A stretch of 64,000 bases of DNA from assembly GCF_000482325.1 (NCBI RefSeq), contig NZ_AXVA01000013.1, forward strand, positions 1-64,000, read 5' to 3'. Made by a program: the position numbers and the translations under genes. A model generated the notes under the pieces. It was not told the DNA's origin, ran no database searches, and saw only the letters and a program-made list of their open reading frames with translations. Numbering within the stretch: the stretch's first letter is position 1; each line of letters begins with the position of its first letter. The DNA comes from Bacillus sp. UNC438CL73TsuS30 (GTDB lineage Bacteria > Bacillota > Bacilli > Bacillales > Cytobacillaceae). Below, in pieces: positions 17,771 through 26,149 of this stretch.

Positions 17771-18691
17771 ATGAAAAAACCGATTATTGCTGATATAAGT
17801 TTGCTGCTCGTTACATTAGTATGGGGAACTACCTTTGTTTTAGTCCAAAATGCAATTGATTTGCTAGAACCCTTTTCCTTTAATGGCGTTCGTTTTTTAA
17901 TTGCAGCCTTGTTACTTTTTATCTGTCTTATCCTTTTTGACAAAAAACAACTGAAACTGCTTAATGGTAAAATGTTATTATCGGGTGTTTTTATCGGATT
18001 TTGGTTATTTCTTGGATATGCAACCCAAACAATCGGACTTTTATATACAACCTCTTCCAAAGCAGGTTTTATTACAGGCTTAAGTGTTGTTTTAGTGCCA
18101 TTATTCTCGATTTTTTTAGCAAAACAGTATCCAAGCCGTAATGCCATTTTTGGTGTGTGTACCGCAACTATTGGTTTATTTTTCCTGACAATGACGGATG
18201 TAACAGGCCTTAATATTGGCGATGGTTTTGTTTTGGTCTGTGCCATAAGTTTTGCCATGCATATCATCATGACCGGCAAATTTAGCAGTAAGTATCCAAG
18301 CCTTTTATTAACAGTCATTCAAATTACAACGGTTGCCGTCCTTTCCATCATTTCTTCGTTCTTTTTTGAAGATTGGAAGAGATCTTTAGACCCTGGTATT
18401 TTATTATCCAATGATGTACTAATCGCCATCATTATTACTAGTGTGTTTGCAACAGCTGCAGCGTTTTTGATTCAAACAAATTTCCAAAAATACACAACTG
18501 CAACAAGAGTTGCTCTAATTTTTGCCATGGAGCCCGTTTTTGCTGCAGTAGCTGGTTATTTTTGGGCACATGACCGATTATCCATCAGCGCTTTATTTGG
18601 CTGCATCCTTATTTTTGCGGGAATGATTATTGCAGAATTTCCTACGGATAAACTTTCTTTTCTAAGAAAAAGTAAAACCATTGAAGGCTAA
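17771..18691 (+). CDS. DMT superfamily (EamA) transporter
   Basis: The 306-residue membrane protein has ten predicted spans in two EamA repeats (LLLVTLVWGTTFVLVQ near the start; FAMEPVFAAVAGYF in repeat two). These proteins export small metabolites such as amino acids. The substrate cannot be deduced. It follows ypdQ by six bases and is ended by a strong terminator. Confidence 0.88.
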   Translation: MKKPIIADISLLLVTLVWGTTFVLVQNAIDLLEPFSFNGVRFLIAALLLFICLILFDKKQLKLLNGKMLLSGVFIGFWLFLGYATQTIGLLYTTSSKAGFITGLSVVLVPLFSIFLAKQYPSRNAIFGVCTATIGLFFLTMTDVTGLNIGDGFVLVCAISFAMHIIMTGKFSSKYPSLLLTVIQITTVAVLSIISSFFFEDWKRSLDPGILLSNDVLIAIIITSVFATAAAFLIQTNFQKYTTATRVALIFAMEPVFAAVAGYFWAHDRLSISALFGCILIFAGMIIAEFPTDKLSFLRKSKTIEG

Positions 18692-18727
18692 GAAAAAAAA
18701 CTCCCTGATAAAAGGGAGTTTTTTTTC
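18692..18727. terminator. Terminator after the transporter gene
   Basis: AAAACTCCCT and AGGGAGTTTT form a perfect stem with A- and T-runs on both sides, so it can also serve the convergent gene. Confidence 0.85.
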
Positions 18728-18728
18728 T

Positions 18729-18998
18729 TTAAATAGCAAGAAGTTCTTTTTCCTTTACAAACCGAATTGCATCTTTTCTGTTTTTTACCTTGTTAACCAT
18801 GAGTGTTTCAAGCAAAGAAATATAAAAACTTCCATCAAAGCTTTTTTGCGCTTTTAACGTTATTTCTACTGCTGTATTGATTATTTCATCGGAAGCATTC
18901 GTGTAACGTTTTCCGAAATAAATAAATCCAATCGCATCTTCGTGTAATTGGAAGCCCTTTCCCTGCAGATAATCCAAATAATCCTCCAACGACTGCAC
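18729..18998 (-). CDS. Hypothetical protein, possibly DUF6123
   Basis: The 89-residue protein is mostly alpha-helical (SLEDYLDYLQGKGF..., EIINTAVEITLKAQ). It resembles a short conserved Bacillus family that I recall as DUF6123, but this is not certain. It has no cysteines, signal peptide or membrane span. It ends against the terminator shared with the transporter gene. Confidence 0.75.
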   Translation of the reverse strand: MQSLEDYLDYLQGKGFQLHEDAIGFIYFGKRYTNASDEIINTAVEITLKAQKSFDGSFYISLLETLMVNKVKNRKDAIRFVKEKELLAI

Positions 18999-19032
18999 TG
19001 ACTTTCCCCTCTCTATTCTAAAAAAATCCCCT

Positions 19033-19524
19033 CTAAAATCTTAACGTAAATTTCTTTGGTTTTCTATGATTTTTTGTACATAAATGGCCCGTAATCCCAA
19101 TGAGTACACCTAAAAGCGCCCCTCCCACTACTTCTTCGGGTTGATGTCCTAACATTTCTTTCAGTCTTTTCGGCGTATTTTGTTTAAATTCCAGGCTTTC
19201 TTCTTTATGAATTTTTTCTATTAAATCATTCATGGAATTAACCTTTAAAGTGAGCTCGCCTGTTTGGCGGCGGATCCCCTGGGCATCATACATGACGATT
19301 AATCCATAGACAAGTGAGAGAGCAAAATCAAAGGTGGGCAGCCCTCTTTTCAATGCAATGTACGTCGTTAAAGTGGAAACCCCCGCTGAATGCGAGCTAG
19401 GCATCCCACCTGTTTGAAAGAATAGTTCAGGACGCCATTCCTTCTTTTTAACATAATGGATAGGAATTTTTAATCCTTGGGCTAACCCAATGCTAAATAG
19501 AGCTAAATAAACACCTTTATTCAT
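19033..19524 (-). CDS. Divergent PAP2 family membrane protein (YuiD-like)
   Basis: The 163-residue protein contains the divergent PAP2 signature GGMPSSHSAGVSTLT and VMYDAQGIRRQTGE, as in B. subtilis YuiD. PAP2 proteins are membrane acid phosphatases; the divergent group has no proven substrate. The ATG at 19524 with GGGGTGATGAA is preferred to the frame's first ATG at 19641, because the extra 39 residues overlap sspL's leader and are not YuiD-like. Confidence 0.85.
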   Translation of the reverse strand: MNKGVYLALFSIGLAQGLKIPIHYVKKKEWRPELFFQTGGMPSSHSAGVSTLTTYIALKRGLPTFDFALSLVYGLIVMYDAQGIRRQTGELTLKVNSMNDLIEKIHKEESLEFKQNTPKRLKEMLGHQPEEVVGGALLGVLIGITGHLCTKNHRKPKKFTLRF

Positions 19525-19607
19525 TTCATCACCCCTTCCATTATTGTTAAGAAAGACGTGTTTTATTATTCTTGCTGGAAATACTAACAAAACAGGAGGT
19601 GATCGTT

Positions 19608-19748
19608 TTGAGTAAAAATAAAAATTCCGACCGTGGAACAAAGGCTCCAGGGGTTACACCCCAAGGATATGGGCAAGATGCTGAATTTGCTGAGGAACCA
19701 AAAAGCAAGTTAGAAAATGCAGCAAAAAAGTCTAACACGAAAATATAA
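19608..19748 (+). CDS. sspL: Small acid-soluble spore protein SspL
   Basis: The 46-residue hydrophilic protein starts at TTG behind a near-perfect AGGAGGTGATC. GVTPQG and the ending AAKKSNTK match B. subtilis SspL as I recall it. It lies beside ypcP, as in B. subtilis. It is made in the developing spore under sigma-G or sigma-F type control and deposited in the spore core. It is not the DNA-binding alpha/beta type. Confidence 0.82.
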   Translation: MSKNKNSDRGTKAPGVTPQGYGQDAEFAEEPKSKLENAAKKSNTKI

Positions 19749-19776
19749 AAAATGAGGCTGATTTACTCAGCCTCAT
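19748..19776. terminator. Terminator between sspL and ypcP
   Basis: ATGAGGCTGA and TCAGCCTCAT form a 10-bp stem with a 5-base loop. On the minus strand it is followed by TTTTTTATATTT, so it is strongest for ypcP. Confidence 0.78.
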
Positions 19777-19781
19777 CCTTC

Positions 19782-20675
19782 TTAGGAAACAATTGCCTCG
19801 TCAACAGGCAGCAAACGCTGCACACCGCGAAGTTCTAGTTCGGTTAATTTATTCAATGCTTTTTCTTTTACAATCTTTAAACCGGCATCTTCAAGTGCAA
19901 TGTTGACCGGAACATCACATTTAATTTCTGCTAATCGTCTTGATAAATGGAGCATCTCTAAATCCTGCTCAATTTTGGCCTTAATTGATTTTGAAAGTCC
20001 GTCAAGGTTTGAAATAATTCCTTCAACATGGTTGTACTCTTTTAAAAGCTTGAGGGCCGTTTTTTCGCCGATCCCTTTTACTCCCGGATAATTATCACTA
20101 GGATCCCCCATTAATGCTTTTAAATCAATCATTTGACGAGGTGATATACCTTTCTCTTCGAAGAAAGTTTCAGGTGTATGAACAAGGTAATTGCCATAGC
20201 CTTTTTTCAACAAAATAACCGAAATACTATCATCTAATAACTGAAGGATATCTTGATCACCCGTTAAAATGGAAACATTTGCATGCCCACTTAATTGTCT
20301 GGCTATGGTACCGATACAATCATCTGCCTCAAATCCCACCATTCCAATATTAGGGATATCAAATGATTCAACTACTTCCTTTACTAAATCAAACTGAGGA
20401 ATTAATTCCACCGGTGCTTCCCCACGATTGCCCTTATAAGCGTCGAATAGCTCTGTGCGGAAGGTTTTACTACCCATATCCCAACAAACAGCTACATGGC
20501 TTGGCTTAAAGGAAGATACAGCTGTGAATAAATGCTTGATGAAACCATGAATTCCGTTCGTGGGAATTCCTTTTGAATTTATCATAAACTGCCCGGTTAC
20601 TGCCGTGGCATAAAAAGCACGAAATAATAGGGCCATACCATCAACGAGCATAAGTGAAGGCTTTTGATTTTCCAA
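19782..20675 (-). CDS. ypcP: 5'-3' exonuclease / flap endonuclease YpcP
   Basis: The 297-residue protein is a stand-alone PolI-type 5' nuclease: LMLVDGMALLFRAFYA with the first Asp, GFEADDCIGTIAR and LTGDQDILQLLDD for metal binding, and the helix-hairpin-helix LMGDPSDNYPGVKGIGEKT. It removes RNA primers and flaps during Okazaki fragment maturation, backing up PolA. The start is TTG behind AAGGAGG. Confidence 0.95.
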   Translation of the reverse strand: MENQKPSLMLVDGMALLFRAFYATAVTGQFMINSKGIPTNGIHGFIKHLFTAVSSFKPSHVAVCWDMGSKTFRTELFDAYKGNRGEAPVELIPQFDLVKEVVESFDIPNIGMVGFEADDCIGTIARQLSGHANVSILTGDQDILQLLDDSISVILLKKGYGNYLVHTPETFFEEKGISPRQMIDLKALMGDPSDNYPGVKGIGEKTALKLLKEYNHVEGIISNLDGLSKSIKAKIEQDLEMLHLSRRLAEIKCDVPVNIALEDAGLKIVKEKALNKLTELELRGVQRLLPVDEAIVS

Positions 20676-20748
20676 ACTAGAACCTCCTTAAAATTTAGGG
20701 TCATAAAAATAATACAAAATCCATTATAACATAGTTCGGCCCTAAATT

Positions 20749-21576
20749 TTACTCAATTTCGTTCTCTTCATAGGAGATCCAATCGCTAAAACTTCCTAAG
20801 TACAGCTTAACACTTGGAAAACCAGCTTTCTTTAAAGCGATAAAATTAGGAACTGCTGTTACACCTGAACCACAGTAAACGATTATCTCATTATTAGGAT
20901 CAATATCTAAAAATCGCTTTTTTTGTTCAACCTCTGACTTATAAAAGCCGCTTTTTAGCCCCTCAAACCATGGTTTGTTAACTGCACCCGGAATATGTCC
21001 AGCTTTTTTGTCAATTGGTTCCTCAATCCCTAAATATCTTTTCTCTTCTCGCGAATCAATTAAAATGATATTGTCTGGCCGATTTTGAACTACAGTTTTT
21101 ACCTCTTCCACTGAAGCCAGCCATTCAGACTTAATGGTTGGGATGAAGGTAGATTTGGCAAATGAAGGGACTTCAGCTGTTAGAGGGTAGTTGGCCTCGA
21201 GCCATCCTTTATACCCGCCTTCAAGAACATAAACATTTTCATGTCCAAGGTATTGCAGCATCCACCAAAAACGTGCAGCAAATGCACCTTCTCCCTGATC
21301 GTAAGCGACAACAATCGTATTTTGATTGATTCCCGCTTTTTCCAGTTTACCGATGAATTCAAAAATTTCCGGCATTGGATGCCGCCCGCCATGATGAGTA
21401 ACAGGACTTGATAAATCTTTTTCAAGATGAAAATAAATAGCCTCAGGGAGATGATTGATCTGATAATCGAGACTGCCTTTATCAGGTTCCGCTAAAGAAA
21501 ACCGGCAATCAATAATGCGAACATCTGAATTGTTTAATTTTTCCAACAGCCATTCCTTGTCCTTACCAAAGTTCAA
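20749..21576 (-). CDS. Thiosulfate/3-mercaptopyruvate sulfurtransferase (two rhodanese domains)
   Basis: The 275-residue protein has an inactive N-terminal rhodanese domain and a C-terminal domain with the active-site cysteine in IVYCGSGVTAVPN. The loop CGSGVT is closer to mercaptopyruvate sulfurtransferases (CGTGVT). It moves sulfur from thiosulfate or 3-mercaptopyruvate to a thiol or cyanide. The start is TTG after AAGGGGAGAG. It follows dynA by 27 bp on the same strand, so read-through is possible. Confidence 0.92.
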   Translation of the reverse strand: MNFGKDKEWLLEKLNNSDVRIIDCRFSLAEPDKGSLDYQINHLPEAIYFHLEKDLSSPVTHHGGRHPMPEIFEFIGKLEKAGINQNTIVVAYDQGEGAFAARFWWMLQYLGHENVYVLEGGYKGWLEANYPLTAEVPSFAKSTFIPTIKSEWLASVEEVKTVVQNRPDNIILIDSREEKRYLGIEEPIDKKAGHIPGAVNKPWFEGLKSGFYKSEVEQKKRFLDIDPNNEIIVYCGSGVTAVPNFIALKKAGFPSVKLYLGSFSDWISYEENEIE

Positions 21577-21602
21577 AATAATCTCTCCCCTTAAATTAAT
21601 TA

Positions 21603-24600
21603 TTATTCACCTAGCTTTTGCTGTACATCGGTTAACACTTCAAGCGAGACTCCACCTTCTAATGCGGAAAGAAGGCTCAAATAAAATTCATTTGCTTGCT
21701 CTTCTATATGGCTTAACAGCTTGTTAAATTCGGCCATTAATACATTTGCATAATGATCATTAATACGGGTTAATTCATCGTTTAGGTATTCATCTGCAGG
21801 TATAGTTAATACATTCATTAACTCATCCAACATTAATTTTTTATCGTCTTTTTCAAAGAAGGCTCTTGGATTTTTAAAATAAGACATTGCCTTAACAAAA
21901 CTTTGTTTATTCATGTCTTTAAAGGCATTTTGAAATTCTAATTCCACTCCCTGCTCTAATTCAAACCTGGAGAATGACAGGTCTTCATTTAAATCAATCA
22001 AGCTTCTTACAAAACTGATCTCGAAATCTGCCATAATCTTTTCAGCAAAACGGTCTAAACGGACTGTGGTTGCTCTCATTTCCTGAGCAAAATCAAATCC
22101 CAAGCTTTCAAGGAATTCATCAAGGGCTGCCTGCAATGCTTTTTTCAAATTACGTCCATCATCCCGTAATGTAGAAGGATTAAAGGCTTCTTTAAAGAAA
22201 TCACTAAAACGAAGAAATACCCGCTGTTTTATATAATAGATTAATTCCTCTGCTTCTTGACGCATACGATTTTGCAACCCCTCAACGGATTGCCTGTTAA
22301 GTAATTCTTTGATTCTCGTCTTTTGATTTTCAATTGCTGAACGCTTCTGTTCTTTTACAGATTGATCCTCTTTTGCGCTTTGAATCAGCTTGTGGACCAA
22401 TTCATGTACACGGCTAAGTTCGTTATCAGCTGAAGCAATTGCCATTTGTGTAAGGTCATTGGAAATAAATTGATAGAATGACCTTTCAAAATCAACCATA
22501 TTGGAAGCAGGATTAGCAGAAGGCTCTTGTTTTTCCTTAATCGCTAATAAACTGGATAACGGATGAAGATGCGGATTTCTTATTCCATATTTTCCAAGTT
22601 GATCTTTTACATAATCGACTACTGTATTTTTCTCTTCCTCATTCTCGGCCAAGTCAATAGCATTAATGATAAAGAACATTTTATCGAGCTGGAACGAATC
22701 CTTTACCCGACCCAATTGAATTAAAAATTCACGGTCTGCCTTTGAAAAAGCGTGATTATAATACGTTACAAAAAGAATCGCATCTGAGTTCTTAATATAA
22801 TCAAAGGCAACCCCGGTATGCCGTGCATTGATAGAATCTGCTCCAGGAGTATCCACAAGGGTAATTCCCTTTCTGGTTAGCTCACAATCATAGAACAATT
22901 CAATCCATTCAACATAACAGGATTTCTCCTCTTTTGCGACAAAGTCGGTAAATTCGCTTAAATCTGTTTTCAAGACTGTCCCTAAGAGACTATTGAATGA
23001 ATCATACCCTTTCTTAAAGGCTTGCAAAAATGCAAAATGGGTTTTCTCCATTACTCCGTCTTGCTGATTTTGTAAAAGAACTTTGTCAATTTCCCCACAG
23101 GCTTCTGCTAAATTTCTAATCTGTAAATCAAATACCTTCAAGGAACGATTTACATCTTCAAGCATTGCTTCAGGCTCTTTAAATTTTACAAGAACCATTC
23201 CATGCGGATTTGATTCAGTCACAGGCTTTATTTTATTAATGGCCGCAGTGGTTGGGTTCGGTGAAACAGGAAGAACCTTTTCCCCCATTAAAGCATTGGC
23301 GAAAGAGGATTTCCCCGCACTGAAGGCACCAAATAGGGCAACCGTGAATCCCTTGTTCTCCAAGCGAGACGCCTTTTCTTCCAATTCCCTTGCAAGCTTT
23401 TTAAAACCTGGCAGATCATGTACAAGGCTGGAATTTTTCCGAAGTCTCTCCACCATTTTCTTTAGCTGGTTTGTTTCTTGTATAGATTCTTTTTGTACTG
23501 CAGGTGTAGTATTTAATTGCTTGTTTTCTTTAACTTTGCTTACACTTTCTGCCGGCTTAATATTCGTCACACCACTTTGAACCACTTCATATTCTTCATC
23601 CTCAAGATCAAATAAATGGTATGTGTCCAATCTCGCTTGATTTGAAAGGGTAATGATTTCATCAACTTTATCGGCTTTTAATCTTAGTTCCTGTTGATAT
23701 TTCTCGATTTCTTCAATTGCCTGGACATAAGGCTCGATCCTATTGAATTCCTGTTGATACTGATGTTTCACCTTGTTGTTTCTTTCCAATAAAGCATGCA
23801 AAAATTCAGCTTTTAATTCTTCTACACGTTCTCTCGCTAATTTTTTAATTTTTGAGGCTACCTCTTCTGTGTAATTTAAGACGTATTCCCCTGATAAACG
23901 TGCACCAGGCTTAACTGAAGACTTTAACAAATCGACAGGAAAATCAATCTTAAGTGCCTGAGCAGAAGCGGTTAAATTAGGTTGATCAATTTCGTATTCT
24001 TTAAGAAATTTTAATAAAAATTCACGGAGGTGCCACTCAAGCTGTTCTTTTGATTTTTCCAGCATGTCCTGGTAAAAACGCTCAAGTCTCGAGTCTCGTT
24101 CCTCCTGTGTTTTTTGTTTTGAAAACAAGAAGCCAACTTTAAATTCCGATTGGCTTGATTCCAAATAGGCCTCTGCCAAAGATCTTGTTTGAAATGGCAT
24201 TAGATAAGCATTCTTAATAATTTCAGTTAAATCTTCATCAAATTTCTTTTCAGATTGTTCTAGACTGCCTGCCGCATTGCCCATTTTCGATTGTAAAAGC
24301 TGATGTAGCTCAAGTAGTTCCTCTCTTTCAGCTTCCGATAACTCATTGAATTTTTCTAAAATGGATGAAAGTTTTTCTTCCTCCCCTTTTTTTGCTTGAT
24401 TCAAATGGTCTTGGGCAATCTTTCTTAAAGAATGAAAAATAGATGGAAGCAATGCTTCATCTTTCGCAGCTAATTTTTCCGCAATAAATTGTTTTAGTTC
24501 GGCAAATTCATTGTAGCGGTGACTTTGGTTTTTTAATGATGTATAAAAAATCCGTTTCGGACGTACTCCCCATGTTGCAAAAGAATCAATAACACTTTTC

Positions 24601-25259
24601 TGGAAGTCAGCAAAGCTAAGTTCATCATCCTTATGTTTATCAATTTGATTGATAACTAGATATACTTCTTTCCCCGCCTCGGCCAGCTCTTTTGTGAATA
24701 AGAAATTTAATTCAGCTTGAACATGATTGTAGTCCATTACATAAAAAATCAAGTCAGCTAAATGCAATGCGGATTCCGTTGCGATTCGATGGGCATCATC
24801 GGCAGAGTCAATTCCCGGTGTATCCATAATCACCGTATTTGCCGGCAAACTCGATTCGCTGTGGCTGATTTCGATTTCCTCGATTTGATCGCCGTCTTTA
24901 CAATAATTTTTTACCAAATCATAATCATATGGTGCTAAGTAAATCCGTGGTTTGTCATTTTTGAAAAAAACCTTTGCGTATTCCTCACCTGTTTTCACTT
25001 TTACAAGATTGGCACTGGTTGGAATTGGACTTGATGGCAGTAAATTCTCTCCGATTACCTTATTAATCATCGTCGACTTGCCTGCTGAAAAATGGCCGCA
25101 AAATGCAACAACAAATTCCTGAAGCTCCATTTTCTTAGCTAATTCCTTTAGCTTTCCGGCATTTTCAGCGTCTTTTTCGTTTAGCAAATAATCATAAATC
25201 CCAATTAATTTATTTCTTAATGATTGAGCAGTTTCCTGTTGTTTGGTTGTTTGAACCAT
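21603..25259 (-). CDS. dynA: Bacterial dynamin DynA (two fused dynamin modules)
   Basis: The 1218-residue protein contains two complete dynamin-like GTPases in tandem. P-loops are GHFSAGKSTM near residue 58 and GAFSAGKSSF near residue 645, with switch motifs DTPGIDSADDAHR and DTPGADSINARH. Long coiled-coil stalks follow each. B. subtilis DynA (YpbR) tethers and fuses membranes, takes part in membrane stress response and protects against phage-induced lysis. No truncation is seen. The start follows AAGGGGAATAAG. The bcsA/ypbQ neighbours match B. subtilis. Confidence 0.95.
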   Translation of the reverse strand: MVQTTKQQETAQSLRNKLIGIYDYLLNEKDAENAGKLKELAKKMELQEFVVAFCGHFSAGKSTMINKVIGENLLPSSPIPTSANLVKVKTGEEYAKVFFKNDKPRIYLAPYDYDLVKNYCKDGDQIEEIEISHSESSLPANTVIMDTPGIDSADDAHRIATESALHLADLIFYVMDYNHVQAELNFLFTKELAEAGKEVYLVINQIDKHKDDELSFADFQKSVIDSFATWGVRPKRIFYTSLKNQSHRYNEFAELKQFIAEKLAAKDEALLPSIFHSLRKIAQDHLNQAKKGEEEKLSSILEKFNELSEAEREELLELHQLLQSKMGNAAGSLEQSEKKFDEDLTEIIKNAYLMPFQTRSLAEAYLESSQSEFKVGFLFSKQKTQEERDSRLERFYQDMLEKSKEQLEWHLREFLLKFLKEYEIDQPNLTASAQALKIDFPVDLLKSSVKPGARLSGEYVLNYTEEVASKIKKLARERVEELKAEFLHALLERNNKVKHQYQQEFNRIEPYVQAIEEIEKYQQELRLKADKVDEIITLSNQARLDTYHLFDLEDEEYEVVQSGVTNIKPAESVSKVKENKQLNTTPAVQKESIQETNQLKKMVERLRKNSSLVHDLPGFKKLARELEEKASRLENKGFTVALFGAFSAGKSSFANALMGEKVLPVSPNPTTAAINKIKPVTESNPHGMVLVKFKEPEAMLEDVNRSLKVFDLQIRNLAEACGEIDKVLLQNQQDGVMEKTHFAFLQAFKKGYDSFNSLLGTVLKTDLSEFTDFVAKEEKSCYVEWIELFYDCELTRKGITLVDTPGADSINARHTGVAFDYIKNSDAILFVTYYNHAFSKADREFLIQLGRVKDSFQLDKMFFIINAIDLAENEEEKNTVVDYVKDQLGKYGIRNPHLHPLSSLLAIKEKQEPSANPASNMVDFERSFYQFISNDLTQMAIASADNELSRVHELVHKLIQSAKEDQSVKEQKRSAIENQKTRIKELLNRQSVEGLQNRMRQEAEELIYYIKQRVFLRFSDFFKEAFNPSTLRDDGRNLKKALQAALDEFLESLGFDFAQEMRATTVRLDRFAEKIMADFEISFVRSLIDLNEDLSFSRFELEQGVELEFQNAFKDMNKQSFVKAMSYFKNPRAFFEKDDKKLMLDELMNVLTIPADEYLNDELTRINDHYANVLMAEFNKLLSHIEEQANEFYLSLLSALEGGVSLEVLTDVQQKLGE

Positions 25260-25349
25260 GAATCTTATTCCCCTTAACTACATAGTAATAGTTTTATTCT
25301 ATACGATTATTCACACTTTTCCTATCTTGACAATCGATTATCTTAGAAA

Positions 25350-25385
25350 AAAATAAAAGCCAAGGAGATTTCCTTGGCTTTTTAA
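25350..25385. terminator. Terminator of the 27-residue minigene
   Basis: AAAGCCAAGGA and TCCTTGGCTTT form a stem with a 4-base loop. On the minus strand it is followed by TTTTATTTTTTTC, nine bases after the minigene stop. The opposite side is also T-rich. Confidence 0.85.
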
Positions 25386-25393
25386 GATGTTAA

Positions 25394-25477
25394 TTAATGT
25401 GTTACATTTTTTAAAACGTGCTTCATGACAAATGCATAAATAATAATTGTACCGCCCACAAAAGCAAAAGTCATCAT
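25394..25477 (-). CDS. 27-residue membrane microprotein under an apparent Fur promoter
   Basis: The ORF starts with two ATG codons behind AAGGAAGGTGTT. It encodes a hydrophobic helix (about residues 3-18: TFAFVGGTIIIYAFVM) with a basic, His-containing end (KHVLKNVTH). It has every part of a gene: a sigma-A promoter overlapped by a Fur box, a second Fur box near +1, a good ribosome binding site and a terminator nine bases after the stop. I know of no family. Tiny Fur-controlled proteins (FbpA/B/C) exist in B. subtilis; relation to them is only an idea. Confidence 0.6.
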   Translation of the reverse strand: MMTFAFVGGTIIIYAFVMKHVLKNVTH

Positions 25478-25501
25478 AACACCTTCCTTCTCCGTACTTG
25501 T

Positions 25502-25556
25502 TGAGAATGATTTTCATCGTTGATTAGATTTTAGCACAGGTGATAATGATTTTCAA
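25502..25556 (-). promoter_or_regulatory. Sigma-A promoter with two Fur-like boxes
   Basis: On the minus strand TTGAAA (25556-25551) and TAAAAT (25533-25528) are 17 bp apart. A 7-1-7 Fur-type box, TGATAATGATTTTCA (25541-25555), covers the -35 element. A second one, TGAGAATGATTTTCA (25502-25516), covers the predicted start of transcription. The two agree with TGATAATNATTATCA at 13 and 12 of its 14 defined positions. Repression by Fur when iron is plentiful is expected. Confidence 0.65.
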
Positions 25557-25566
25557 TAACACTTTT

Positions 25567-26148
25567 TTATTTGTCACATTTATTTAACAATTTAGGAAGA
25601 AAACGATTACAACTTTCGAAGGCTCCTTCATACGGGGTATGGTTCCTTAGCGCTTGTTCCTCGATTGGAATTCGAATCGAAAGCATACCGATATTTAAAA
25701 TCGTGAATATGGCTGCTGTAAAGTAGGCATTAAATAACAGCGGAATGACAAGCAATTCTAATGATACAACCAGATAATTTGGGTGCTTGATCCACCGGTA
25801 AGGCCCTTTTCTAATCACCTTCGCATTTGGGAGAACAATGATTTTTGTATTCCAATACTTCCCCAATGAAAATAACGCCCATACTCTCACCAACTGAGCA
25901 AGAATGAAAACAAAAAGTAACCAGTGCCAAGCAAAAGACATTTCCCGATTAAGGAGGATTTTTTCACTGAAAAAAATGAGAAAAAAAAGTAAGTGCATCC
26001 AAACCATTAAACGGTAATGCTCCTGCCCATACACTATTGCTCCCCGCCCAAGCATCCATTTCTCATTTTTTCTGGCGATCATTAATTCAACGACACGCTG
26101 AACAATAAGGAGACACCAAAAGATAAGGAAAGGATAAAAATCCACCAT
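25567..26148 (-). CDS. ypbQ: Isoprenylcysteine carboxyl methyltransferase-like membrane protein YpbQ (BpsB)
   Basis: The 193-residue membrane protein has about five spans and the C-terminal ICMT pattern KGPYRWIKHPNYLVVSLE ... E.ALRNHTPY, which binds SAM. In B. subtilis the product of this gene methylates alkylpyrones made by the neighbouring type III polyketide synthase. It starts one base after the bcsA stop, so the two are one operon. Confidence 0.92.
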   Translation of the reverse strand: MVDFYPFLIFWCLLIVQRVVELMIARKNEKWMLGRGAIVYGQEHYRLMVWMHLLFFLIFFSEKILLNREMSFAWHWLLFVFILAQLVRVWALFSLGKYWNTKIIVLPNAKVIRKGPYRWIKHPNYLVVSLELLVIPLLFNAYFTAAIFTILNIGMLSIRIPIEEQALRNHTPYEGAFESCNRFLPKLLNKCDK

Positions 26149-26149
26149 T

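Noticed and set aside
23083..23580. Plus-strand 165-codon frame inside dynA
   Set aside because: It is antisense to the second GTPase domain of DynA, lacks a start signal and shows no known motif.
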